From Macrocystis pyrifera (taxonomy: Eukaryota; Sar; Phaeophyceae; Laminariales; Laminariaceae): a stretch of 64,000 nt of DNA. Within the stretch, counting starts at the first letter, position 1. Each line of letters begins with the position of its first letter. The stretch spans positions 9,344,571 through 9,408,570 of the forward strand of contig JASSKH010000029.1 of assembly GCA_031763025.1 (NCBI GenBank), written 5' to 3'. The notes beneath the pieces were generated by a model. It made no database searches, was not told where the DNA came from, and saw nothing but the letters and a program-made list of their open reading frames with translations. Made by a program: the position numbers and the translations under genes. Below are positions 51,930 through 62,525 of this stretch, in pieces.

Positions 51930-53149
51930 TTAGCTTGTGCGTAGGTTTTGGGTACTCAAATAGATGCCGGTGGCTGTACGTCGTTCATTCCCACAGCTGC
52001 GATGTACTGTGTGATGTTTTCGAACTGCTGTTTTGAAGTTTCTTGACACTGTAGTGCTAGCTGACGACCCCTTGCCTGTGGAGTAGATGACCGTGGCTGC
52101 ATTGGAAACGGTTTTACTCTTGATTCGTCGTTGATTTTGTCCGAAGTTTCTCTTTGTAGCCCTCAACGTGCACGAAAGCTCGCGTGCCGATGATCCAGCT
52201 TGCTTGCCGAACATGCGATTGTAGGGTGAATCACCGCCGATGGCTTTGTGAGGTAAGCGGTTAATCAGGAAGAAGGCTGTTGCGGCTAGCTCCCCCCACA
52301 GAGGTTTCGGAAGGTTTGCTTCAGTGAATAAGCATCGGGTCATGTTAATGATAGTACGCCCGTCCCTTTCCTACATCCGGTTTTGTTGCGGCGTGTGTAG
52401 AGCCGTGAATTGCTGCTGTATGCCAATAGTCCTGCAGCAGTCGCGCAAGGTGCTAGAAATGTACTCGCCCCCATTGTGGGAACGCAGGTGCTGCACCCGA
52501 AGTCCGAGAGGAATCACCAGATCTTGTATATACTTGCATAGAGTGTGCAGTGTGTCGCTCTTCTTATCGATGAAGTAAACGGCTTTCAGCCTGGTGTGAT
52601 CATCCGTGTATGTAGCTGTAACCCCCAATAGATTAGGTGTGATACTGGCCCTAGAAGGTCAGTACTTATTAGCTTGAAACGTTCACTGGAAGGATCAAGC
52701 CGCGAGGTCTTGGGGTAATCTTGTCGAGTGCTTTTGTTGATTTGCGCGTGTCGCACTCAGATACAGAGTCCGAAAAATTAACTCCACAATCTGCGATGTC
52801 TTTCACCTTAGCCATCACTTGACCGTTGGGATGTCCCAGCCTCTTTTGCCAGATGTTGGCCCCGACCGTATTTGAAGAAGCCTTTGCAGACACATACGCA
52901 GTCACAGCAGTCTCCAGTTGTAGAGTGTTGCCTGAAACTGTCGGAAGGGCTGTCTCTTATGTTTGACTTTCTGCTGGTTTGGTGAGGTCGAATTGGTCCA
53001 GGGTAGAACAATTGTTGTCTTTGCGAAGTGGAACCTGAAAATCCCCTAAATCCAGACATGAGTTCTTGGAGATGGCCGTGTTGACTCCCTTTGCTGCTGC
53101 TGTTCCCCACGAAAATAGGTGTCGCCCTAACCCGGGTACGATCGTACAA
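51930..53149 (-). pseudogene. Copia integrase with pre-integrase domain, inactivated
   Basis: The pre-integrase zinc region reads WQKRLGHPNGQVMAKVKD (52905 frame). The core carries TYTDDHTRLKAVYF (first Asp), then RSHNGGEY where the family has RSDNGGEY, so the second catalytic Asp is His. Beyond TPQQNRM a TAG interrupts the sequence just before ERDGRTIINM, where the catalytic Glu sits. The C-terminal part (LPKPLWGELAATAFFLINRLP) is open at 52343-51930. It cannot make an active integrase. Confidence 0.88.
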
Positions 53150-54230
53150 GGAGCTGAACGGAGCGCTTGGAGCGTAGATGATCCACTACGATGACGACTA
53201 AAACCCCTTTGCCAATTCCAGAAAGGCGATGGTTACCTGCGACGTTGATTGTCACCGGTGGGTCTAGGTTAGCGTAGTTGAGCATTTTCTGTTCGATACC
53301 GTGTAGTAGTTGGGTGTCGATGAAGTGGCTGTATGCATCGAAGTCTGCGGTCATGCTGATTTTGATCGGCTTTGCCGTGATGCCGGTAGAAGGAGCTGCT
53401 ATGAAAGAGTAGCCGATGCCTTCGGGAGGTGAAGAAGTCGTGATGGACGTAGAGGTAGCTATTGTGTTTGCAGCAGTAGTAGCAGATGGACAGTATGTAG
53501 CGGGCGTTGTTGAACTGGGAGTAATGACCGTGTTGGCGTGAGCACCACGGTATGAGGCACCATTGTCCCGGTTGGAGGTATCACCATTGCTGTTGTTGCG
53601 CTGGCTGTTTTGTTGACCGGGGCGGTATTTGTGGCTATTGCCGCTTTGACGTTCCGGTTTTTGCACGGGGCACTCGCTGTTGTCATGGCGATCGGTGCGA
53701 TTCAGGCTACACAAGAATTCTTACGTGCAGTGGAAGATGATTTTCCCATCGATATTTTGCGTCCGAAACTTTATTGAATACGATGGCCTGTTTTTTTTGC
53801 AGTGTGAACAGGTCACTACTGCTGATGACGTCATTGTAGTTATCGTGGCTGATTCATGCCCCTTTGCTTTTCGCGAAGGCCCGTTGCGCATAACTTTTAT
53901 TAGCGTGCATGTCACGCATAGTATTCACTGCTTGATCAAGAGAAAAGTCATTGTCTGCTTCAACGGTGTACTTTATTTGTACGTGATCATCCGTTAGTCC
54001 TTTTAACACTGTCCAGGATGCTGTCATCGTTTATCACCTCGCCACATCATCTATCAAAAGGTTGACTTCGTTAATTAATATATCTGGGTCTTGCCCCTCT
54101 GACGTAACCATTTTCGACAGTTGAGATTTTAGTATGCGCTTGCGTTGGCGAGTAGAATTCCTGTACTTCTTGCCCAACCATCCCAAGTGGCCTTCCCGTT
54201 AGCGAGTTCACTTTATTTCGGCTTGAAGTT
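53127..54230 (-). pseudogene. Copia gag and protease remnant
   Basis: Gag homology starts near 54125 with EGQDPDILINEVNLLIDDVA and continues, after frame changes, with INDDSILD and QIKYTVEADNDFSLDQAVN (to ~53860), then zinc-knuckle remnants (CSHCKK near 53800; HDNSECPVQ near 53680). The protease motif that should read DSGASSHF is DFDAYSHF (~53350), so the catalytic signature is lost, while the downstream part (LDPPVTINVAGNHRLSGIGKG) remains recognisable. Confidence 0.8.
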
Positions 54231-54439
54231 TGAGAAGAAAGCTCGCCGCTGCTCCCGAAGTTCCCAGAAACAAGGAGTCGTAAAGAAGTCAGTTGTCACG
54301 GTTGCCAGGTTCGGATGTCTTTGATGTTGGAGATGCTGTCATCAGTAGAAGAACTGATGTCCAAACTGGACGTATTGAAGCTGAATACGATGATGATGCC
54401 GCCGGCTGTATGTCGGCTCCTTGTTCAGCTCTAGAATAT
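54231..54439. other. Short spacer beyond the copia remnant; no 5' LTR recognised
   Basis: Where a 5' LTR of the minus-strand copia element could lie, but no repeat partner was found near 49886-50254. Confidence 0.3.
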
Positions 54440-55290
54440 AGATATGATGCTCCCGCATCGGCGTGAGGTGTAGCCCCCGTGCCAGATGGTGTACCGACGG
54501 GGGCTGTTTCGGTCGATTTATGGGAGGCTCTCGGGTCGGCGATAAAGGGTGGCGGTCATTGCACTGGTGAATGGTGGTGTTCTTGTTGAACTTTGCAGAA
54601 CCGGAGTAGTCGGTGCTGGCAACACTCCACGACCGGTGGCCGCCGGGGCCTTCAGAGTATTCAACGCGACGTAAGGCACATATAGTGGTAGTTGCAGTTA
54701 CGACGTGTTTGTCGCCCAGTGAGCAAGGGCAGTCGACGACAGGGTGCCATGCTTAAGACAGGTTGGAGGGTTACAAATACGATGGGGGCTGTTTCGGTCG
54801 ATTTATGGGAGGCTCTCGGGTCGGCGATAAAGGGTGGCGGTCATTGCACTGGTGAATGGTGGTGTTCTTGTTGAACTTTGCAGAACCGGAGTAGTCGGTG
54901 CTGGCAACACTCCACGACCGGTGGCCGCCGGGGCCTTCAGAGTATTCAACGCGACGTAAGGCACATATAGTGGTAGTTGCAGTTACGACGTGTTTGTCGC
55001 CCAGTGAGCAAGGGCAGTCGACGACAGGGTGCCATGCTTAAGACAGGTTGGAGGGTTACAAATATTCAGGAATGTTGCTCGCTCGGCTGGTGGGCGAAAA
55101 CGCTGCGTGGTGCGACGAAAGGATAACATAAGTCTATGTCAACCGTATGGCTACAATTTCTCTGCCACTGCACTTTAGCGAACTTGGGGTGTCTTAAGTG
55201 TGCGTGTGCGACATCCCGGACATCAATTCGTCAAATTAGAGGGCGGGATAAGTATTTATGGTATAACACACATCGCGACCTGAACATCTG
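54440..55290 (-). repeat. Inverted fragment of the dispersed block, with 285-bp tandem duplication
   Basis: The sequence is the reverse complement of parts of 59840-60330 (GTTCGCTATAGTGCAGTGGC, CAACATTCCTGAATATTTG, CGACTGCCTTTGCTCACTGG, CCCGGCGGCCACCGG). Inside it, GGGGGCTGTTTCGGTCGATT starts at 54499 and 54784: two essentially identical 285-bp units in tandem (54499-54783, 54784-55064). The near identity shows the tandem step is much younger than the divergence from the 60-kb copy. Confidence 0.85.
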
Positions 55291-56429
55291 GGTGTTCCTC
55301 CAATGGCATAGATACTTTGGGAACAACGGAGCTCACGATTTTTTTCATTTCTTTTGTCATCACATTTACTTTCCAGTCGAACTACTAGGAGGTTTAACCC
55401 TCCGCAGCCCTCCGGGCAAGCCGTGATCACAGGTGTTGTCCCTTCTCCCCCCTGGTACTTGGCTTTTTTTTTGTCGCGCATAGGGTTCAGCATTCCCACT
55501 ACTCGTCGATTTTCATCGAATGTAGCTATTTTAGAGAAGGGCAAGGCTTGCCCTGCTGTTCCTTAGGTGTTACCATATAATACAAGGTTGGACGGAGGTA
55601 TGGAAATTCTCTCGCAAGATAGATTTTTGCTAGGTAGAATTTTACTTATTTGAGGATATGATGCTGGTGCTTGTTGCCGCTATTTATTGCTCTTGGCGAC
55701 AGTTCTCAGAACAAGTGCTACCAGGCATACAGTAGACGCTGACCACCCGACGCGAACCCTCACCCTAACCCGAACGCTACGGGGTGACTTGTGCTTGGAT
55801 GCAAAATAGGTACCGCGGGTTGTAGGTATCGAGAAGTCAGTAGTATCCCTGTTGTCTTGTTTCGACCTGTGTAGAAGGGTAGTTTGTCTGTTCCTTTGCT
55901 GTCGTAGGCCGTTGTTGTCATGGGCCGTTTAGCCCTTTTGTCGCAGTCGACCATTTTTTTTCTTCGGAATATTTATTGTTTCCCTTCAGCTTTTCTTGGG
56001 AGTTTTAATGAGCGATGGACGACGAAACTCTTCCTTCATGCCGCACATTGTCGGACGAGAAATTGCTGGCCTTATGGACACTATGCTGTATGGACACTTT
56101 ATAGTGCTGTATTTTCTGCCTGTTGCCTCAACACAAGACAGCACTACACGTACAACACCGTACACGAAATATACATACATACACGTGCGTATGAACTTTT
56201 CCGACCTTTTTTGTAGTATCAACACAAGACAGCACTACACGTAATACACCTTACACGAAACTTACATACAACATAAACATGGGTGTGCACGGGGACCATC
56301 CTAGCTTAAGCTTTATTTTTACCAATCCGCCGGAGGATAAATAATAATAATAAAAAAAAAATCCATTGACATTTACAGCAGTGGTATTAAAATATATGAA
56401 GCAGTAGTATTAAAAGTACTAGTCACGAT
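55291..56429. other. Spacer with a SINE-tail fragment and a short direct repeat
   Basis: 55405-55545 is the inverse of the tail of the SINE-like repeat at 29440-29555 (CGCATAGGGTTCAGCATTCCCAC; GTCGATTTTCATCG). CAACACAAGACAGCACTACACGTA occurs at 56110 and again at 56220, followed by similar ACACGAAA-TACATACA stretches. No gene. Confidence 0.5.
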
Positions 56430-57780
56430 GTTTGCCCCCAATTTTGCATTTTTTTCATTGTTTTCATTTGTTTTTTGCCATTATCTCGTTCAGTACAATA
56501 TTTTTCGATTTTTGTTAGGAGTTTTGGTCAATCTATTTTTTCTTCTTCGCCTTTCTTTTTTGTTTGTTTTCGTGTATTTTTCCCATTTTTACCGATTCTC
56601 AACGTTATTCCGTAGAGTCTCGTCCTGCTTTTGTGATTGTTCGTATGTGAGCTTGCAGTACGCCCGAGAAACTCATAGAAGGCGACGCACGAAAGGCACC
56701 TCTCGAATGTTCGATTTTCGAAGAGTTCACGACGTTTACACCATTTTCGCGTTTTTTTTTCTTCGTTTTTATCCGTTTTTTTTTCGCGATCATCTCGCTG
56801 AATCTTGATTATTTTCCATTTTTTGCAGGAGTTTTGGTCGATCAATTTATTTTCTTTTTGTTGGCTTTAGTTTTCGTTTTCGTTGCTTTTGCCGATTCTT
56901 GACGTTTTCCCTCTGTTTCGTCCGTTTGTGGTATTTACGTCATTCGTGAGAGGGACTTGTTCAGAAATATGAGCTACGCTTGACTACTCGTACGAGTTGC
57001 AGAAGGGGACGCACGTAAAGCACCGCTTGCGTGTTGTTTTTCGAAGAATTTACGGTTTTAACCTTATTTTTGCGTTTTTTTTCATCGTTTTTATCCGTCT
57101 TTCGCGAATATGTCGCTCAGTTTTGATTATTTTCCCTTTTTTTTCAGGGGGTTTAGGTCGATCATTTTTTTTTTTTCGTGTTCGTTTCTTTTGCCGATTC
57201 TTCACGTTTCTCCTCGGTTTCGTCCGTTTTGGGTAAGTGTGTCATTCGTAAGAGGTACTTGTTCAGAAATATGAGCTACGCTTGACGATTCGTATGAGTT
57301 GTAGAATGGGACGCACGTAAAGCACCGCTTGCGTGTTTGTTTTTAGAAAAAATTACTGGCTTTACCTTATTTTTGCGTTTTTTTTTTTTTAATGTTTTTA
57401 TCCGTTTTTTTTTTTTTTCGGGAATATTTCGCTCAATTTTGATTTTTTTTTTTTTTTTTTTGGTATTTTTTCCGAGTTTAGGTCAATCAAGTTTTTCGAT
57501 ATGTTCGACTTTTTTATTCGTTTCCGTTTTTTTTTTTTTTTTGCCAATTCTTGATGTTTTTTTTCTTGGTTTCGTCCTTTTTGGGTATTTTTATCATTCG
57601 TGAGGAATTTGCTCCGAAATATATGATTCTCTTGACTGTTCGTACCTGGTATGTTCGTATGAACACGAGTACGTGAAGGCGCTTATGTTTATGAACGCGG
57701 TTTTTGTTCGTAATTATAAGCTTCACCAGACATTGCTTTTTTACCAGAAAAATGAATACCATGACAGAAAACGTCATCTA
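56430..57780. repeat. T-rich tandem array, ~300-350 bp units
   Basis: CATTCGTGAGAGG/CATTCGTAAGAGG/CATTCGTGAGGAA starts at 56941, 57242 and 57594; GACGCACG(T/A)AAAG occurs at 56684, 57010 and 57309. Units share ATATGAGCTACGCTTGAC, GCACCGCTTGCGTG and GTTTTTATCCGTTTTT. The plus strand is dominated by long T runs (up to about 20), which give Phe/Leu-rich chance frames. The spacing grows with the T-run length. Confidence 0.75.
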
Positions 57781-59839
57781 ACTTGGGTTTGGTGAACGCT
57801 GACAACCTCGTTTTTTTTCGTACCATAAAATGCCAAAAATACAATGGTGTGCCGTTTTATGTCGTTTTTGTGATGTGGACGGACATGGAGTTTTCACCAG
57901 AAAACGATATACCTTGACAGAAAACGTCATCTAACTTGGGCTTGTACCATGATTTGCAGGTGTTCATCTTTTGTACCGTAAAATGGCAAAAAACACTGGT
58001 GTACCGTCTTCTGGCATGGTTTCCAATGGGACAGCTTTTCGATTTTGCTTCTAGATTGATACATTAGGGAACCTAGGGAACTCACGCTCTCGCGCTTTCC
58101 ACCAATCAATTTTCTATGTAAGAAAAAGCCCCTACGAGCATGCACTCGGTGAGACTCGAACCCACGAAATTGATCTTGATAGGCACGCGGACCACCTACC
58201 AGGCCACCGTGGACGCCGGTTGTTCGATGACAGTATGCACCGGCACTGGCGACCGTCAACGAGAATCGTTCGCGGCAACGAAGGGGACGAGCTTAATCTC
58301 TTTAGAACCGATTTCGACGGGCTGATAGACCAAAAACGACGTGAATTTTCAAATTGCTGCACCAAGGTGGACACTGGGACATTGATAGCACCTGGGCCGA
58401 ACTGCCGTCGTGTTGACGTTTCGACAAGCGATCAACACCAGATAGGGAGTCCTATTCAAAATTGAATCTTCTTGGGTATCACTAGGGGCAGCTTCCAGAC
58501 AAAACCAAAGTTCAGCGAAATGATCTGCAACTATGCGTGTCGCTCAGAATCGGCGTCGGGCACTTCCAAGTGCGTGCTCCACCTACCCATTTCCAGTCTC
58601 AACAGGGGGGTGCCGACCTAAGAATCGTAGAAAGCAAGGTAACTGGATCGGCTTACTCCCGGGTATAGCGTGACCACGCCAGCATGCCAAGAATCCTCCA
58701 AAATATATAAACAGAGGCATGCAAAGAAGTTGGCAAGCATCAGAGGGCGACGACAAAACACAGATACAACAGGGCAACTGCTACAGCTAGAAAGGCTGCA
58801 TATCCCAGCTACGGGTCATCGGGCGGAAACAGACCGTGTAGAGTGCTTAGTAGATAGATTTCTCCTATTGACGTTACCCTCACAGGAAAAAAAATAATCA
58901 TAAACAAATCAGGCAACTCCTCGTTCAACCAAGGAGGCCATCCTCCAGCCGTGGTCATGTCGACGCCTTTTTCACGCCCATAAGTTCCAGGTACATCGCT
59001 GAATGATTGTGCGTTATGTTACCTCATTTTCGAACTCCTTGTCCGAGTGCGGTTTCTTCCGCTCAAGATGTCGTTTCACGTGGTCCATCCCTAGGAAAAA
59101 CGACGGTACAGGGATACTCCAGTTCCTACATAAGTCAGCGGGCACGGGTACGCAATTGCACCGCCGTGGCAGCCTACTGCGGAATAGGAGCTCGTCTGCG
59201 GGTGGGCTCACTGATTTTGTATGGTCCATCGGTTACCCCCGGCAAGCGGCAATAGCCCCCAGATAAGGATAACCATACAGTAGTATGGCCAGGGTGTTGG
59301 GTGAGCCGAGCGCACCATTTTGGTTGCGCCATCTGCGGACACGGTCCAAGTACAATAGTTTCAAGCAATCGTGCGTGACAGAATCCTCTTCATGGGTCCT
59401 ACGCCGCAACGTCCTTCCAGGACAAAGTGTGATAAATTCTGGTTGGTGGCGGGGTAAGGGGCGGGTTTGCACACGACATGTACAGACACTTCTCGCCACT
59501 GCTTGCTGTGCTGTGGGTGAATAGTACGTATTTAACCTATCACAGCTCAGTTTTCAACTTCTATATGCTCCACGTCGCTTCGAACAAACGTTGTTGCTTT
59601 CGGCAAGTGTCGAAACTCTAGGCGGCGAGACAATATTCCTTTCGCGCCTTGATAACGCCTATTTTTGAAGTTCTAAAACCTTGAAATAAATCGGTCGTAA
59701 CTTTCAGCGGTTTGCAAACAAGCCCAAACTAGCACATGTTCGTGAACAAAGCAACTCTGCCCGTACGCACAGTTCAAATGCAGTAGGTCTATATCTGTTA
59801 GGAAAAAAAGAAATCGCGACCTATATTTCTCCCGTTGCC
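57781..59839. other. Gene-poor stretch with SINE-head fragment
   Basis: GACAGAAAACGTCATCTAACTTGGG occurs at 57761 and 57919, the latter part of a second copy about 160-170 bp on. 58045-58220 is the inverse of the SINE-like head at 29262-29435. A minus frame around 59014-59499 (RNWSIPVPSFFLGMDHVKRH) looks protein-like but I cannot name it. Confidence 0.4.
58045..58220 (-). mobile_element. SINE-like repeat, head copy with clear box B
   Basis: On the minus strand: TGGCCTGGTAGGTGGTCCGC (A-box-like), then GGGTTCGAGTCTCAC (box B with a pairable T-stem), then TGCATGCTCGTAGGGGC and a segment AAAGCGCGAGAGCGTGAG shared with the 29.2-kb copy. It resembles a tRNA at first sight, but the acceptor and anticodon stems do not pair. 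Confidence 0.5.
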
Positions 59840-60087
59840 TCTCGGCGGGTCAATATATATCTTATCCCACCAATTTGACAGACTGTTGTCCGGGATGTCC
59901 CACACGCACACGTGATACATCCATCCAAAGTTCGCTATAGTGCAGTGGCAAATAAATGGCAAGTCATACGGTATACATGGTCCTCTGCTACATATCCTTT
60001 TGTCGCACCACCCAGCGTTTTCGCCCACCAGCCGAGCAACATTCCTGAATATTTGTCACCCTCTAACCTGTCTTAAGCATGGCACCC
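59840..60087. repeat. Upstream extension of the right block, shared only with the inverted copy at 55064-55290
   Basis: Matches 55064-55290 in inverse orientation but has no counterpart to the left of 1772, so the left block is truncated here relative to the right one. Confidence 0.6.
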
Positions 60088-61439
60088 TCTCGTCGACTGC
60101 CTTTGCTCACTGGGCGACAAATGCGTCGTAGCTGTAGTCACCATTATATGTGCTTGAATACCCTGAAGGCCCCGGCGGCCACCGGTCGTGGAATGTTGCC
60201 AGCACGGACTACTCCGGTTCTGCAAAGTCCAACAAGAAACTACCAATCACCAGTGCCACGACCGCCGCCCTTATCGCCGACCCGAGAGCCACCCATAATC
60301 GACCTAAACGTCAGTAGCGATGATGTAGCTCAGTCACGCACACTACATCACAATCAGTCTTTATCTCACTGACTGGTGGTTAGGACAACTTCCTTTTTGC
60401 GACACACTTCACACTTACAGATATCACCTATGCGGATGCTTCCTCCCCAACGCCTTTGGAGGCGACACGGAACAACCAACGGCGTTGAGTGCGGGTTTCA
60501 TTGACTGGACTTGATGATGTATATTCAAACCTCGGGAACTGCTCGATATCACACCCTTTGTCTCCGGTATGCTTAAACCCGCCACCTGTTTCAGCAGCCG
60601 ATCATCAACGCTCCTCGTAGGCCAGGCATGCTACATATCATTACCGATAACCTTGAACCCAGTGTTCCTGCCCCAACCTTTTCACGTATCGCAGTGACAT
60701 AGGAAGGACCTGTCTAGACAACTTCGCACCACTACATTGTTCATTTACCTCGCCCCTTGCTACAATCGTCACGATATATATGCACAAGTCTATCTCGATC
60801 ACACGACGTGCGACCTATGGCTATGTGCTCTAATATTCTATGTACTTTCTTGAAGAGCCATCATACTGCAGTGTTGACCTCTACTGGCGTGTCTTGTAAT
60901 GAATTTGGTGTTTTTTTACCTGCGTCGGCGGGGTTTGCTCAGGCAATGCTCAGGCGTGTAAGGAGCCCGCTCACGATCAAGACAGGGGGGAGGAAACGCA
61001 GTGTATCCCCCCAGCTCTATTCACATTATTTTCTCTCTTGGAATTCAGGTGGTCACTCGAGGATACGCCGCCTTGGAAGGTACTAGGGAAACTAGTTTCA
61101 AAAAGAGGATGCCGCCACCACCACGTTGTCGAAAACAAGCCGCCGCTCGATTTGGCCCGCTCTAAGTGCTCCGTGGTTGAGACAGCTGACCGTGGTAATG
61201 CCGAGATAAAATCTCCACTTCTGTAACATACGACGTAGCAGTGGTAGATAAGAGCACCATGTGGAGACCCCTTTGGAAACCATGTCTAGCACCTTCTGCA
61301 GCATCATACTGAAATCACTTTGCTGAACTTGTTTTGCTACCAGATGCTTAGCTATTTCACTATTATCAACCGTGCAAGGAGCTGGGTTTCAACAGAGTGT
61401 GACAACCGCGGTCTCCTTCATTGTTTTTTATAGAATGAC

Positions 61440-62150
61440 ATTAGGTGGAAACTTCCGTGGAGCTTCACTCACTTCGACGGAAGCTTCCGCCACTTCCATG
61501 GAAGCGGATGGAAGTTTCCACGGAAGCTGCGGAACTGGAAACTCCCACACTTTCCACGGAAACGTGAGGGGACGCTGCTTCCATGGACGCTTCTATGGGA
61601 GTTTTGGAAGCTTCCGCGGAGAGTCTGGAATACAACCACGAAAGCAATTCCCCTAGAAGCTTCGGGCTGCTTCCATGGAACCTTCCATTATGACTTCCAC
61701 TGAAAATCTTGAAGTGTACTTCTATGGAAACTCGTGTGACCTTCCATAGAAGAGGTGGAAGCTTATATGTAAGTTTTAATAGTACAAGCTTCCATCGAAG
61801 TAGTGGAATATCCAGATTGAGTCAACGTTCGACGACTTCCATGGAAGCTTGTAGAAGCTTCCACTACTTCCATGAAGTCTTAGATGAGTTCCACGACTTC
61901 CATGGAATATTGCGAAAGCTTTCACTGCTTCCTTGGTAGATTGTGGAAGCTTCCACTGCTTCCATGAAAGCTGTGGAAGCTTCCACCACCTCAATGGAAG
62001 CTTCCACTATGTCCACGAAAGTCTTAGAGGAGCTTCCACGACCTCCAACAACGCTTCCACCACTTCGATGGACGTAGTGTCAGTTTCCACGACTTCCATG
62101 GAAGTGCAAGAAGCTTTCACGACTTCCCTTGAACCTTTTGTCAGCTTTGC
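61440..62150. repeat. 30-31 bp GGAAGCTTCC minisatellite, right copy
   Basis: Same family as 3150-3770, with the same CCATGG and AAGCTT cores and similar length, but different unit order in the middle, as expected for arrays that have turned over since duplication. Confidence 0.85.
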
Positions 62151-62525
62151 GAACCTTTTACGGTTTCTGCGGAAGCTTACACAACTCGCTTTGGAATATG
62201 CTTCACTCACAAACAGATAGTACAGGAGACCGGCCTGTTGGTGTCCCGTACCATCGATTATGGGAGCTGAACGTGGTCGATTTCCACAAGGTCGGCGTTT
62301 ACAGAATCGACCAAACGTTGGCTTACGAGTAGGCCACATTTGGTTGCAAGCGGTGTGGACTTGCCAGCGATGTGCCCTTACCCACGCTGGTGTCATGTCG
62401 GTGACGGGTGATAGTGCGATGGAGACCACATTTCCTACAACAATATTCGCGGACAAGTTACAATCAGCGACTCGGATATCGTTGGGATTTCGAGACAGGT
62501 ACAAAGCGGCGAAACGGTTAAACAC
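62007..62525 (-). CDS. Conserved open frame of the block fused to minisatellite-encoded tail (172 aa, hypothetical)
   Basis: Starts MFNRFAALYLS like the 82-codon frame at 4175-3927 and stays open across that region (TDMTPAWVRAHR, FGRFCKR). It then reads on through a linker (GLLYYLFVSEAYSK) and into the minisatellite, which supplies repeated EVVEAS/TTSMEVV peptides to the end. Family unknown; no signal peptide or membrane segment. The left copy has a stop where this one continues. It may be a remnant of a gene whose C-terminus is built from the array, or a chance frame. Confidence 0.3.
   Translation of the reverse strand: MFNRFAALYLSRNPNDIRVADCNLSANIVVGNVVSIALSPVTDMTPAWVRAHRWQVHTACNQMWPTRKPTFGRFCKRRPCGNRPRSAPIIDGTGHQQAGLLYYLFVSEAYSKASCVSFRRNRKRFAKLTKGSREVVKASCTSMEVVETDTTSIEVVEALLEVVEAPLRLSWT

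Larger units (their letters stand above)
50255..54230 (-). mobile_element. Degenerate Ty1/copia retrotransposon (coding remnant)
   Basis: On the minus strand the order is gag, protease, pre-integrase and integrase, then reverse transcriptase and RNase H. Integrase before RT defines Ty1/copia. All domains are recognisable, but frames change repeatedly and stops occur. No LTR pair was recognised at the ends, so only the coding span is given. Decay is far greater than in the neighbouring Ty3-type elements, so this is an older insertion. Confidence 0.9.

Noticed and set aside
49886-54440. LTR pair bounding the copia-like element
   Set aside because: I compared 49886-50254 with 54231-54500 by eye and found no convincing direct repeat.
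58140-58215. tRNA gene on the minus strand suggested by a good box B and T-arm
   Set aside because: The acceptor strands (the 3' CGAGTGC needs GCACTCG on the 5' side) do not pair and no anticodon stem forms; the same sequence recurs at 29.2 kb with an insertion, so it was treated as SINE-like.
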